Shown: positions 30,601 to 41,404, counted from the first letter of the stretch. The stretch: DNA of 64,000 bases from Pagrus major (GCF_040436345.1 NC_133221.1:3085118-3149117); one strand, 5' to 3'. Numbers and translations are program-made. Notes: generated from the sequence alone by a model not told the origin.

Positions 30601-33600
30601 TTTAAAAGTTGGTTTGATAAAAATGTCTGACGTTGAAATCTTTGATCCATCCTGATCAATAACTCTCCAGCTCTGTTATGTTTTGGTCATTTTGTGCTCT
30701 CGAGGTCTTACTCTCTCGTTCTTTACCTGCTGCAGCTCTCAACTATTTTTGGATCAGACTCATAGACCTTAAATCCAAAAAAACCCTGGAGCAGATAGAG
30801 TTACTGAGTTTATATTTCATCTTCACTCAGGCAGCTTTACGCTTCAGACTTCACAAGCACAGAGAGCTTTTTCTGTTTGTTAATACTGAGTGAACATTGG
30901 AGGAAGGAGTGGATCGAAAACTATGTTTTTAAATTCAAAATGGTGTCTCATAAAAATAAAGTTTCAAAGTGTTTTCGCTCGTCTCACCTTTGGGGAAGTC
31001 TAAGCTCCTCAGAGCTCTCTCCTGCCTGCTGAAGTTATATCTGTAGTGAGTCATACTCTCATAACCTGGTTTCAGTGTCTCTGCTGGACACGAGCCGGTC
31101 GCTGCCAACACTCTGAGGAGAGGTGAAGGTGGAGGTGAAGGTGGAGGAACAGAGAAGGAAAAGGAAGAAGGAATCAAACTTTAGAAAATAAAGCACCAAA
31201 CTAAACGGTACTTTTTTAATCACATAATGTAAATACACAACATGTTTTCATCGCAGTACTCACTTTGTGATCAGCTCTCTTGAATTCTGAAGGAAGGAAG
31301 AGGACAACAGAGATACAGAGATCGTTTTAGAGACTCGACATCATGACACACAAATCAAACACGTCACAAGCAGAAAAGAAAACAAAGACCAGCTGAGTCG
31401 AGCCAAAGCCGGCTCCTCGTTTCACCTGACTCAACCTCTCGTGGAACAACAAATATCAAACTGCTCCCCGCTCTCTCTGGTGTCAGCTTCCGGCTTCCTA
31501 AATCAAACCACCGACACATCGTAACATGGATGTTGTTGTCGACTGTGTCATGTACATACAAGTCTCTCTCTCAGAATAGAAGTTCTTACATACGACCTCA
31601 CAAATCCTACGAATAAAACCTCCCACAGAAGTTTGTTGCGTCTCCTTCCTGAAACAAAACCTTTTTTAGAATTAGAGGAACTCATCAGAAAAGTGCGTCT
31701 TAAAAATGTTGACTTAAAATATAAATAAAATAAATAAAAACTCTGCATTAAATGTGACACTTGATGAACTCGGCGAAAGATTTACGTGTAATTAAAATAC
31801 TTAGTTACTTTCCACCGCTGTAAGAAACACACACACACACACCTGGACAAAAGCAGCCATGTCGGGCTCATCCATGCTGCTCGCCGCCCTCTCCATCAGT
31901 TTGCTGTTGGCCTCCACGCTGTCTCCATAGCAACGCACCAACGCCTTGGCGTGACCCGTCTTCTCTTCCTGCTCGGAGCTGATTCGCTGCGTCATCGCCT
32001 GCGACGTGACGATAAAAATGGTTTAACGACAACTAACACATACTACTTCAGAATAAAATCCAGTTTGTTTAAAACAATATTACTTCTTCTGCAGCTGCTG
32101 CAGCTTCTTAAGGCCATTCAATTAAAAATGTATACAACAGTCTGAGTGAATCAATAGAAGATAATAAGATCTGACCTTCTGTTTCTCCTCCAGGATGGAA
32201 AACACATGACTGAACCTGTCGCACACACTCTGTTTCTGAGTCTTACAGTTCTCCTGCAGAGAGCACAATCAGGATTAGTAATGCATGAGTTTATTTGAGT
32301 GAGATACTGGATGTATTGCTGGTAAACGCAGCGTTAATCCACCTCTATGTTCCTGCAGGTCTCCTCCAACTCGTTGATCAAACTCTGGACTTTGTCGTTG
32401 AACGCCACCAGAGAAGTGACTTCTTTACTCAGCTCGTCCTGGGAAATATAACACAACAGGGACAGAAATTGATTCTATTTGATATCAACTCACAAATAGC
32501 AACTAAATTATGATTTGACAGTTTTATTACTGAACTCTTCAGTGGAAATATTATTTCATCAATGCTTCCAGACATTTAAATATATGATATCATTTGAATA
32601 TTCAGCAGCGATGTAAAACAGACGGACAGAGTTTTATCGACCTTCTGCTGCTGGTAGACGTCCGTCAGAGGAGCCACCTGATGAGACTGATGAGCCCCGA
32701 ACACTTTACACAGAGAACATGTGGGAACCTGACAGGTGAGACAGTAGATGTTCACCTTCTCCCCCTCGTGGTCCGGACATGTGACCTGAGCAGCAGGTGG
32801 AGGAGGAGGGAGGGGGCTGCAGAGAGGGGGGGGGGGGGGGGGGGCACACCTTCAAACACCTGTATGTTCAGATGACGTAATCATAACTCTGCATGTTGTC
32901 TCTCCTCACCTCGTCTCCTTGTTGTTGTTGTTGCTGACTTCCTGTTTGTAGACGTCGATGATGTTCTCCACCAGCAGGTTTCGTTGGAGGCCGTAGACTC
33001 CGTGGCGATCCAGCACCACCTCGTGTCTGCAGGACGGACAGCGGAAACGGCCGCTGTTCACCAGCATGGTGGTGCGAGCCTGGAACAAGGACGGCTGGAC
33101 GGAAAGAAATTATATCAAAATGTTGGAAATATTAATGATATGATGATGGTTTTGACCTTCAAACCTCCACGGCTGCCTGTCAACACCCAACAGTTGGAGG
33201 CTGCTGTCATACAGCACAGCTGCATGCTGGGATTTCAATAATTAGCAACAACAAGTTTTCAGTCGGGGGTCACCGGTGGAGAATGTGTAAAATCCTCCCA
33301 AACGTCTCCCCGGGTGAAGTCAGAGCCGGTTCAGGACGGGTTACTGGGTAAGAACAGGACTGGAAAGTCCCCTGTTCACCATCCAGCATGTAAACACTGT
33401 GGCACACACACACAGACACACACACACAGACACACACGGACACACACGGACACACACACACCTCGTGGTGCTGGGCAGCTATAAATAAGGACGGAGAGTT
33501 GAACAGAAAACAAGTGATCACAGGAGAAAAGTGGAGCAGAAGTAGAAACTGATTGGAGAATTGAGAGTTGCGAGACGGACAGACGAGTGAAGAGACGTGC

Positions 33601-35358
33601 GGATGAGAGCAGAGAGACTTGTGGAGGTTAAAGCGTCCAGAAATAGTGGCCTTTAATAAGCTTCAGCTGCTGTCGGGCCTGACGGAGGATCAGAGCCGCT
33701 CGCAGACAAACACTGAGGCCTGAGGACTCGAAGAGAGAGACGAGAGCGGGTTTATAATGTTTTTAGGGTGAAGTTCAGCTTATACAACATTTCTCCTGAT
33801 GTGTAAACCACTTCACAGCTCTCTGTCCGTAAACTCAGAGTGTCACAAAGTCACACAACAGTTAACAAACCCGGTCAGTGGAGCTCAGAGTCCTGCTGGT
33901 GTCAGGGGGCAGGAGGAGCTCTTGAATGCATCGCTGTGATGACCAAATATCGTTCGTTACGGGCAATTTTTTCAGTCCAGATATGATAATGATTTGCTGA
34001 TTCTGGGCTGAAATCACGAGTATTTCTTTGTTGCTAAATTGGACCGTAAAGTTAAATTGGATCAGGTCGGGCACCGCGGCATAATCCACAGCAAGCTGCA
34101 GCGTCTGAGGTGTTTTCTTGTAGATTTTTTAGTTTTTTTCTGGTAAATTTCTCACTTTAATCTCAGAGAATATCAGATTTTTTCTCCTCCAGATATTTCC
34201 TCTTTTCCCCGGCGCCATAATTAGTTTTTGGCCCTTCCACAGCGTAGCGAGGTGATCTTTAGGATGAGAGCTACATCTTTTTATTGCACGTCTCAGTGTG
34301 AGTGTGTTTTACAGGACCGGGCCCACTCAGGGTCAGAGGTCACGAACATGAGCATGACAGCGAGGGAGGAGTCTGTTAAGCTCCCATCTCACATACCACA
34401 CACACACCAAAACACACACGTGAACATGAAAGGTACCTCAAGCCCACACCATGTCAGCATGTCAGGTTTGTAGTAAAACTGCAGATGTCAGAGCGAGTGA
34501 TGAAGAGCGCAGGATAACAAGAACTGGATATTCTGAGAGACACTGAAGGTTTTAGGTTCTGGTTCGGTTAATCCAAACAGTCTGTGCTCTCACAGGGAGA
34601 AAAGTCATGTGCCCATGTTACTAATAGTAACCTTGTTATCAGATAAAATGTCTCCAACTTGTTGCCACACTTGTTTTTGTCAGCACCGTGCAGCGTGGCT
34701 GTTCTGATGGTTCAGACTGAGTTTCTGAACCAATATCAGGTGGATCATCTTCTGACATTCATGGTGAATTCACCTGACTTTCATGACTCCATTGACTTTT
34801 CCTGCAGCACCGCCAACAGGTTGATGTTTTTGGTTTTAAAATCGCCCACCAAAAATCTAATTCCACTAAAAGGGGTAATTCCCTCACACGCTTTTCACCT
34901 CGGCATCGATAGATTTCAAGATCTGGTGAGCTGCTGACACACCTCCAGCACAGCTGTGGACCGTCATGTGATCAGAGGCAGCATTTAAAGCTGCTGTGAG
35001 CATTATTAATTATTTAAATGAGTGTTAATTAGCTCTGTATTCCAACAGTAATCACTGTCAGAGAGTAAAAAATACATTTCCTGGTATCCCTGCTCACTTT
35101 ATAACTGAAGAGAAACAGCCGATCTTCTTGCTGAGGGTCTTGTTTGCTTGTAGGTCATTTAGAGGCTTCAGGATTAAACTGAAACTGTTTAAACTCTTTG
35201 TTACACACAACTGCAGACTCAAGTTCTTATGCAAACAAATGAACAATAGCAGTAATCGTAGGTCACAGCAGGTGTTTCTTTACGTGTTCATGAGTGAACC
35301 AGCTAAATATCCACACGTCCCATTTTAGACACTGATAATCCACTGGACACACACACAC

Positions 35359-35447
<89 letters not shown>

Positions 35448-35547
35448 GCAGTGGTAACAATGCAGTGCTAAAAAGAGCTGTGTGTCCATACAGAGATTGT
35501 ATACACAGGAACACACAGTACACACGTTAATACACATTAGCAGTGGC

Positions 35548-35595
<48 letters not shown>

Positions 35596-37193
35596 CCGAC
35601 CTGGTAGAGTTCGTTGGCACACTTCCTGCAGAGGTTGTGCTCGCAGGGCAGGATGACCACAGGTTTATTAAAGAGCTCCAGACAGATGGGACAGATCAGC
35701 TGTTTCTCCAGAGCTGCCAGCGCCGCCTCGCCCTCCGCTCCCCCGCCGCCGCCGCCGCCCTGCAGGCAGCTCAGGTCCACCGGCAGCGACATGGCCGCTC
35801 CGCTGAACTTCACCTCCTCCTGTTGAGACCAGAATGAATTGATTTTAAGATACTGCAGTGGTGTCTTTACACATTTAGTTTGACTTCCAGCCGTTTGGTT
35901 CAGTTCTTTGAAAATCCTCTCACATGGACTTGAAACCTGTTCAAGATACTTTATCAATTTAAATTGCCGCTTTCATGAACACACCTCCAGAACTACCTGT
36001 TTACAACTGTTAAGAATACCATCATGTCAATGTGGTACTGCTTATTAGCTGAATGTCACAACAGGAGGTGGCGGTGCTGTTATTACCGGCCACACGGAGG
36101 ACAAACAGCCTACGCAACATCGGATATTTTTAAGGACGCCTGGAGACTTTTCCATCCGTGATCGTGGTGACCAAAACAGGTATTTTAAGCCAAACCACGA
36201 TCTTCTCCTGAACCTAACCAGAGCATAAACACAGCGCTATGATGAGAGAGAAAAAGAAAATTCGAGCTAAAGAAACGTACTCAGCTAACATTTATTCTGG
36301 CGATTAGGTTGAACTTGAAGGTTAGGTTGAAGCAGAGGGGTCGGACTTTCACATTCCCTTCAGGTCTGACCTGTAAAGATCAGAATTGACCAACATCATT
36401 ATTTAAAGCTCTGCCATTTGTATGAACTGAAGCATACAGAGGCGTTGGGCTGTACTGACCTTGTCTGAAAAAAGACTTTGCTTCACACGTTTTATCGGAG
36501 CCTGGTGATAATAACACGATTCTACCGAGGTCTGTAAAAACACCGCTGGGAAACACAAGGGAAAATATATTTATAAAGTTGCACAAACTTTCTCCTGATT
36601 TCCTGATTTAACGACTATATTCCAATATTTGAAAATCATGACCCACCCCTGCTTAAACAGACACCAGACATACAGTAACTTATAAATGGGACAAGTAGCC
36701 TACAGGGCTGTCATGATATCAGATTTTCACTACACAATTATCGTCGACAAACAAATTCACAATAACGATATTAGCGCGATTTCTATAGCAAATCTATCTT
36801 TAACTTTGTTAATTGTGTGTTTTATTTCAGTTATGGTCGCAGACTCTCTCCACCTCCCTACACTCGTATTTTGAGTCATTTATTTGCCAAAAAAGAGACA
36901 AAAGTGTACAAAAAGAACAATTACAATCCAGATTACAAGGTGAACAGACAGACCTTTGCCAGATTATTAACCCAATATCTATATTTCAGTTTTTAATATT
37001 GCGGTTATTGTAAATATCGCAATATTGTGACACCCCTCGGCTGGTGTGGTGTAAACTAGTGAAAACTTTCTGAACAATGCTTCATGTAGTTATTGGCTAA
37101 AACATTTGAAACATCACTTTTACTGGAAAGTGAGGAAAACGTAATGAGCCCGACAGCACAGGAAGAAACCTGTTTACTCACCTTCCTCTCCAT
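27599..37193 (-). CDS. trim101: MuRF-like TRIM E3 ubiquitin ligase with C-terminal membrane anchor (trim101 candidate)
   Basis: Twelve coding exons join in phase to 840 residues. RING C3HC4: C47, C50, C63, H65, C68, C71, C96, C99. B-box2: C152, H155, C164, C167, C172, C175, H181, H184. A coiled coil (about 195-290) and a COS-like region (about 290-355, [11 protein letters not shown]..., RALRSLDF) follow, as in the muscle RING-finger proteins TRIM63/54/55. Those E3 ligases sit on sarcomeres and microtubules and are much shorter. Here residues 357-812 form a Pro/Ala- then Glu/Ser-rich extension, and residues 813-840 contain [12 protein letters not shown], predicting a tail anchor with the RING in the cytosol. 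The name trim101 (a fish MuRF-like gene) is from memory and less certain than the family. The ATG gives MERK before the family sequence. An in-frame Met at 14 is an alternative. Confidence 0.85.
28071..29000 (-). CDS. trim101: TRIM gene exon 11: 310-residue acidic region
   Basis: 930 nt, phase 0 in (acceptor CACATATCAG) and out (CTGCAG|GTCAGT). Residues 503-812 are rich in Glu, Asp and Ser, with Glu and Asp runs (around 28903-28920 and 28200-28220). The only ordered-looking parts are around [11 protein letters not shown] and [10 protein letters not shown]. The exon is open throughout although it is far longer than chance would allow. The intron to exon 12 is 385 nt and holds a GAT-rich tract. 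Confidence 0.85.
29001..30073 (-). other. trim101: TRIM gene intron 10 with an inverted repeat
   Basis: AT-rich intron of 1.07 kb. The only structure is the inverted repeat at 29394-29517. Confidence 0.75.
29394..29517. repeat. Inverted repeat, about 50-nt arms (MITE-like)
   Basis: The left arm 29394-29444 (TAAAGGTGCCATCTG...) and right arm 29466-29517 (...AGCAGCTTTAA) are reverse complements with several mismatches around a 21-nt loop. The centre, TTTTTGAGTCTTATTCCCAA, recurs in decayed form near 45090-45130, so it is a dispersed element. Confidence 0.75.
30074..30510 (-). CDS. trim101: TRIM gene exon 10: Pro/Ala repeat and acidic region
   Basis: 437 nt, phase 1 in (acceptor CTCTGCAG) and phase 0 out (CAACAG|GTACAG). 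It begins [20 protein letters not shown]. The middle has [14 protein letters not shown] encoded by a 9-bp tandem repeat at about 30282-30326, and later a run of Glu. It is low complexity and probably disordered. Phase agreement on both sides supports inclusion. Confidence 0.85.
30988..31112 (-). CDS. trim101: TRIM gene exon 9: COS-like region
   Basis: 125 nt, phase 2 in and phase 1 out (AAAG|GTGAGA). It encodes [20 protein letters not shown] and [20 protein letters not shown]. It aligns in my memory with the MuRF segment ending HIADALRAIDF, the COS box that binds microtubules in MuRF proteins. Confidence 0.85.
31264..31286 (-). CDS. trim101: TRIM gene exon 8: 23-nt micro-exon
   Basis: Encodes NSRELIT plus two bases of a Lys codon, between acceptor CTTCAG and donor GTGAGT. 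It is phase 0 in and phase 2 out and fits the neighbours. MuRF genes have a short exon at this place (AKQLIKS in human MuRF1). Confidence 0.8.
31843..31998 (-). CDS. trim101: TRIM gene exon 7: coiled coil
   Basis: 156 nt in phase 0 (acceptor GTCGCAG, donor GTGTGT). Encodes [20 protein letters not shown]... and ...[13 protein letters not shown], equal to the MuRF helix followed by the SLDEPGGATF-type start of the COS box. Confidence 0.9.
32176..32253 (-). CDS. trim101: TRIM gene exon 6: coiled coil
   Basis: 78 nt in phase 0 (acceptor CTCTGCAG, donor GTCAGA). Encodes [20 protein letters not shown] and LEEKQK, the MuRF pattern ...KFDTLYAILDEKKSE. Confidence 0.9.
32343..32438 (-). CDS. trim101: TRIM gene exon 5: start of coiled coil
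   Basis: 96 nt in phase 0 (acceptor TTTCCCAG, donor GTGGAT). Encodes [20 protein letters not shown] and [12 protein letters not shown], matching the MuRF helix after the B-box. Confidence 0.9.
32642..32816 (-). CDS. trim101: TRIM gene exon 4: B-box2
   Basis: 175 nt, phase 2 in and phase 0 out. I chose acceptor CTCTCTGCAG at 32817 because only it restores the frame; it adds [12 protein letters not shown] before the B-box. The nearer AG (before GTCACATG) would break the frame from exon 3. The B-box ligands C, H, C, C, C, C, H, H are complete. The donor AAG|GTCGAT is weak. A run of 19 C precedes the acceptor. Confidence 0.87.
32826..32844 (+). repeat. G19 homopolymer (C19 at a 3' splice site)
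   Basis: Nineteen consecutive G on the plus strand. On the gene's sense strand it forms the polypyrimidine tract just before TCTCTGCAG of the B-box exon. The length is likely variable between individuals and prone to sequencing error. Confidence 0.95.
32910..33094 (-). CDS. trim101: TRIM gene exon 3: end of RING and linker
   Basis: 185 nt, phase 0 in (acceptor CCGTCCAG) and phase 2 out (ACGAG|GTGAGG). Encodes the last RING pair in [12 protein letters not shown], then [20 protein letters not shown], the hallmark MuRF linker, and a poly-Asn stretch. Confidence 0.95.
33095..35600 (-). other. trim101: TRIM gene intron 2
   Basis: 2.5-kb intron. It contains interrupted CA repeats (33404-33463) and the CA..TG inverted pair next to the donor (35347-35594). 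A 34.2-35.3 kb part shows no gene. Confidence 0.75.
35347..35594. repeat. (CA)n and (TG)n microsatellites in inverted orientation
   Basis: CA repeats at 35347-35445 and TG repeats at 35552-35594 are complementary and 106 nt apart. On the sense strand the (CA)n copy of 35594-35552 starts six nt inside the intron after the weak donor GTCGGT of the RING exon, followed by (TG)n. The RNA can fold back on itself. The poly-Cys/Val frames here are artefacts. Confidence 0.95.
35601..35819 (-). CDS. trim101: TRIM gene exon 2: RING finger
   Basis: 219 nt, phase 0 both sides (acceptor TCTCAACAG, donor CAG|GTCGGT). Encodes [20 protein letters not shown], a Gly7 run, then [20 protein letters not shown] and [17 protein letters not shown]. 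The first six zinc ligands are here, and [12 protein letters not shown] is diagnostic for the MuRF subfamily. Confidence 0.96.
35820..37181 (-). other. trim101: TRIM gene intron 1
   Basis: 1.36-kb intron containing a MITE-like element at 36704-37037. No coding support elsewhere. Confidence 0.7.
36704..37037. mobile_element. MITE-like element (AGGG[C/G]TGTCA ends)
   Basis: Starts AGGGCTGTCATGATATCAG and ends GCAATATTGTGACACCCCT, so the termini are imperfect inverted repeats. The inside has CAATTATCGTCGACAAACAA and ATTGCGGTTATTGTAAATAT, typical of fish hAT-derived MITEs. No target duplication could be defined. Confidence 0.6.
37182..37193 (-). CDS. trim101: TRIM gene first coding exon (MERK)
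   Basis: ATG GAG AGG AAG is followed by the perfect donor GTGAGT and joins in phase to EEVKF. The upstream CATCATCAG could be an acceptor, so the 5' UTR may be spliced. If this exon is not used, translation could begin at Met14 in exon 2. Confidence 0.65.
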
Positions 37194-37420
37194 CTTCTGA
37201 TGATGACGGTTAGTTTCTCCTGTGTGCGATCTGTCTTCTTGTCTCAACAGTCAATCAAATAATCATTTTTGTCGAGATATATTTGTGTATTGATGAATAA
37301 ATCCACGATCAGACTCTTCTTCTCTGTTGTAGAGTTGAGATCCAAACCAAAGAGTCCTGCAGGGAGGAGGTCTTTAAGAGGGTTTAAGTCAGTGAAGCCT
37401 GATTATTTAATGTAGTTAAA
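37194..37420 (-). promoter_or_regulatory. trim101: Probable 5' UTR and core promoter of the TRIM gene
   Basis: Upstream on the sense strand there is an AT-rich TATA-like ATTAAATAAT at about 37403-37413, then CTCTTAAAGACC. Position and composition suggest a TATA-type, non-CpG promoter as expected for a tissue-restricted muscle gene. This is inference from composition only. Confidence 0.3.
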
Positions 37421-39235
37421 TCTTTCTCAGTAGTTTTCAGATGGTTTAACTTGCACAGACAGTCCAGGACACACTGGACTTTAACTGCAGGTTATTTTGT
37501 CTAGATTTCATTTACTGTAAAAGTCAGTTGCCGGGTAAGTTTTTGCATGAAGCTGCTGACTGCACAGACCACGTAACACCGTCTGTCTGAGCTCAGACAG
37601 TCTCAGTCTGAACATGAGCCGTCAGCTTTAAAGGAGGTTTTGTTGTCTTGGAGACTCTTCTCATGTCCAGTTGTAAGATCAGAGGTCAGAAGTCACACGG
37701 AGGTCGACCAGTCCAACAAAAACCTGTTTCATATCCGAGAAAAGAGAAGTAACAAAAGCAGGAGTCTCCTCTTCAGCCCGGCCCGGACACGAGTCCCTCT
37801 TCCTCTTCACCTTTCAGTGCTCTTCCTCCTCTTCCTCACACTCCCTCCCTCACTCATCCAACACTCACTCACTCCATTCCTCTTTTTTTCCCCTCACAAG
37901 TAGCGACTGCTGCGTCTGTGTGTTCGCAGCTTCCTCGCCATCCACAGCAGTGAGAGGACTCATGGGGGGCACTGGTTTGAGTCATGGGGGGGCGTCAGGT
38001 TTCAGGCCTCTGAAATGATCCTGACACACACACACACACACACACACACCATATGAGGCCGTGGCTGGTATGTGGACGGATTAAGACCACGCCAGGCTCT
38101 GCTCTTTCTACTGTTACACACACACACACTCCCTCTTAAAGGTGCCAGCTGTAGCATTTTAATGTGTTCTGATAATTACCACATTAATTTTGAGACGCGC
38201 AAGTCGTCAGTCACCATGTTTCTACGCACATTGTGACCTGATTATTGTGTCTTAATGTGTTAAAAGTTCAACTCAACTTGGTTTTGCTTTTTGAGTAACA
38301 CTTTCCTTTAACACCCGTCTGTTTAGCATTTATAAACTCTGTTTAACGCATGTTTAACCATCTTTTATATCTGTTCTGTCCTCTCTCTTTCGGTGATTTT
38401 TGGCTGTTTTATCGCTTTCATTCTTTTTACTTGTATTTAATCATGTTGACTCATTGTGTTTCTACATTTTCTGTTCGGCTGTCTTGTTTTAACTTCATCT
38501 TAGACTCGGCTTCCTTGCGTTTTGCTCGACCCTCTTGTTTGTTGAAATCAATTTTATTGTATAAAATTCAGTGTGGTGTTCCACAAGGCAGCTGTCTTGG
38601 TCCTTTTCTTTTCTTTTTATACATGCTTCTTTTGGCAACATCAATGAATATATCACATGAGCATATTTTAATGTTAATTATCTAATAATAATAATACCAG
38701 ACGAGGAGTGCATTATCAGGAATTAACAGAGGATGTGAAGGCAGAACCGTCCAACGCACAGTCAAGGACAGTTGCCAACACCTCGACAAATATTAAGACC
38801 ATTAATTTATATTTATTTTTTATTTTTGATGGTATGTTCAATAAGACTAGCTAGTTAGTCAGCCATGTCATTATTCCCAAATCGATAACAAGATTTTCAT
38901 AAACAAATTATAGTCCATATGTAATATAAAGTAGCAAGGTGATAAGGTAAGCGAATGGGATGTGAGACGACAGCCTGTGTTCAGAGGGACAGTGTAGGTT
39001 ACCTCTCAGCTTGTGTGTTACAGGCGCCATCCTGTGGAGCTCAGAGGATGATGTACTGAAGGACCACACTCATGATAGCATCTGTTTATCAGGAGTTAAT
39101 CGACACCCTGCAGCCAATCAGAAGTAAGTATTCGCACAGACCGTGGAATAAACAGAAGTAATAATGGCATCTGGGGACATAAATGGAAGCATTTCCACTT
39201 TTAAATGAATGAACCAGACAGTGAGAAAAGAGGCT
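37421..39235. other. Intergenic region between the TRIM gene and dnajc5
   Basis: Contains a short (CA)n at 38024-38049 and a decayed LINE fragment at 38390-38660. No host gene detected. Confidence 0.65.
38390..38660 (+). mobile_element. Decayed LINE reverse-transcriptase fragment
   Basis: The frame near 38565-38640 reads CGVPQGSCLGPFLFFLYML, the GVPQGSxLGPxLF motif of non-LTR reverse transcriptases, followed by a degenerate continuation without the catalytic YADD. T-rich sequence to the left resembles that at 23700-23870. It is a short dead copy. The clade (L2- or Rex1-like) is uncertain. Confidence 0.65.
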
Positions 39236-39252
39236 CTGAAGCAACAGAAACA

Positions 39253-39258
39253 TTTATT
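39253..39258 (-). terminator. dnajc5: Candidate poly(A) signal of dnajc5
   Basis: Minus-strand AATAAA (GTAAAATAAATG) is followed by T/GT-rich TTTCTGTTGC. It is the last good signal before the intergenic LINE scrap. Other candidates exist further upstream. Confidence 0.4.
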
Positions 39259-40781
39259 TTACAACAGTACATCAGATACTTCATTGACGCACACGTCTGC
39301 CTGACAGACGCAAACATGATCAGTCCATGCTAAAAACAGAAAACCTCTACGTCTCTATGTACTGTGCCACTGCGTGTATATACAGCGGGTCGGCCATTTT
39401 GTCACCTCGTTGTCAAAATGGTTCACATCTAAAATTCTATACATCCCCTCCACTAGTCGTTAATCGGTTATTAAAAACATAAGAAAAATAAAATAAATAA
39501 AATAATGCTTCAATATTATTATCATCTGGTCGCTATATTCACACGTAGATCAGTTCTTTGTTATTTATGTCGTCGTTGGTTTTTAGATCTCGCTATGGAA
39601 GCTTCTTGACTCCAGGTTTATGTGTTTCAGGCTTCACGCTGCATTCACTCACTCGGACACCGTTGCATGTTTGGTCGATAAGAGATAAAATGAGAAAAAA
39701 GAAAGGAGGGATTTGGGGTTTAACAATGTGGCATTTCAGTGGTCACATGACATGAAGCACAAAAAGAGAAAATTTGGTTAAAACAGAACATCTGCAGGTT
39801 TCACAAAAACCCTTTCTGGGCCATTGAAACATCTTTTTATTCTTCAATTATTCAAATGTCTTCACTGGAGACGACATGACGGATATTAACTCTGGTGTGG
39901 AATTTGTATTAACTTGATTTTTAGGACTTTTTTTGAGACTTTTTATGAACCTGCAGATTCCCTGAAACCATGTTTGAAATTTAAAGTGGAGTCATGGAAG
40001 AGATTTATTGCACTTTCTCATGATATGTATAAATACATAATGAACAAAGTGTTGGAGTGAGGAATCAAAGAACATATAGTGAATAAATTAGCCTGTTTGG
40101 TTCAGTGTAGGTGCTTTTTTTGTTGTTTTTTTTATAAAAATTAAAATAGTTGACACAAACAAGCACAATGTTCCTGTATTTTCTACTATAGCAGAGCTGG
40201 AGTGCTACAACAAAAAAACTACAAAAAAAAGTGATATACAATTAGACCCTAACTAATCAGTGTGATTGTTGTAAACTGCTCTTCAGATGCTATGAGGATT
40301 GTATAATCTACAAAAACTGCCGCCACACGAACAAATAAGACTTTGGATATCGATATCCTCCCTTCATTAACAACATAAATAAGAAAAAAACAAACAATGA
40401 GGAGCAGTTCTACGGAGACAAACGGAAGAAAAGAAAGAAAAAATAGTGTTCAAACTTCTGACCAACGCAAAGAAATACAGTGAAATCTAAACATACAGTT
40501 TACACGACATGTACAGCATTTTTACTTTCTCACAAAACAAATTGAAAACTAAAAATAAACAAAACAAAACAAAAAAAGGGGGCTCGATCAGTGTGTATGT
40601 CTGTTCTTTCAGATGACAGCAAGAGGTCACTGATGTATGTTCATGTACTTGTAATAACACTGGACTCTTCAGCGCACACACAGCGTTCAATGTGAGGCAG
40701 GAAGCTCAATCCTTCATATGAGTGGACTTAACATAAAAGAAGAAAGAAGTGAGGGAGAAGAGGAAGAAGAGGAGAAGGCAG

Positions 40782-41376
40782 AAACTTGTCCACCCTAAGG
40801 ACAAAACACCCAGGCATGAACAGAGCAGTGTAGTTTATGCTGTTCGATGCAGCCAAGACTGCACAGATTTGTACATTGGGGAGACGAAACAACCTCTGCA
40901 TAAACGAATGGCACAAGACAGGAGGGTCAAGACGCTGCTGTCCACTTACATCTGAAGGAGAAGAACCATTTCTTTGAGGACAACAATGCAAACATCTTGT
41001 CCAGAGAAGACAGACGGTTTGAAAGAGGAGTAAAGGAAACCATCTATGTCGAACTGGAACGACCGTCTTTGAACAGAGGAGGTGGCCTACAACACTACCT
41101 ACCACCCACCTACAATGCTGTACTGAGTTCTCTCCCCAGACAGCTTAACAACCATTCACACCTGGGCTCACCTAGCCAACGGCCTAACGACTCTCAAACT
41201 CAGAGCTCACACGTGTCCTTAACGACTCTGTCAGGACACTCCCACACCGAGTTTAAAAGCCTGCAGCTCCTCTCCAGTTAGTTAGCACTGAAGAAGCCTC
41301 TTGGATGAGAGGTGAAAGTCCAGTTCCTGCGATACAGCACCTAGATTTACCATGACCTGGATGACTGAGAACCTTC
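40782..41376 (+). mobile_element. Penelope-like retroelement fragment with GIY-YIG domain, frameshifted
   Basis: Two frames together encode a GIY-YIG endonuclease remnant. 40782-40955 gives VVYAVRCSQDCTDLYIGETK and PLHKRMAQ. After a small deletion, another frame gives HLHLKEKNHFFEDNNANILS, REDRRFERGVKETIYVELER and PSLNRGGGL. This is the C-terminal domain typical of fish Penelope-like elements. The tail GAAGAAGCCTCTTGGATGAG and AGGTGAAA is the usual 3' flank. The reverse transcriptase part is missing, so it is dead. Orientation is opposite to dnajc5. Confidence 0.8.
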
Positions 41377-41404
41377 ATCAACATCCCTCCTCTGTTCCTC
41401 TTCC

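Noticed and set aside
35325-35957. 210-residue minus frame running from the RING exon into poly-Cys/Val
   Set aside because: Only 35601-35819 is coding. The rest is intron read-through into CA/TG repeats.
40728-41105. 125-residue minus frame opposite the GIY-YIG fragment
   Set aside because: Antisense shadow of the Penelope-like sequence.
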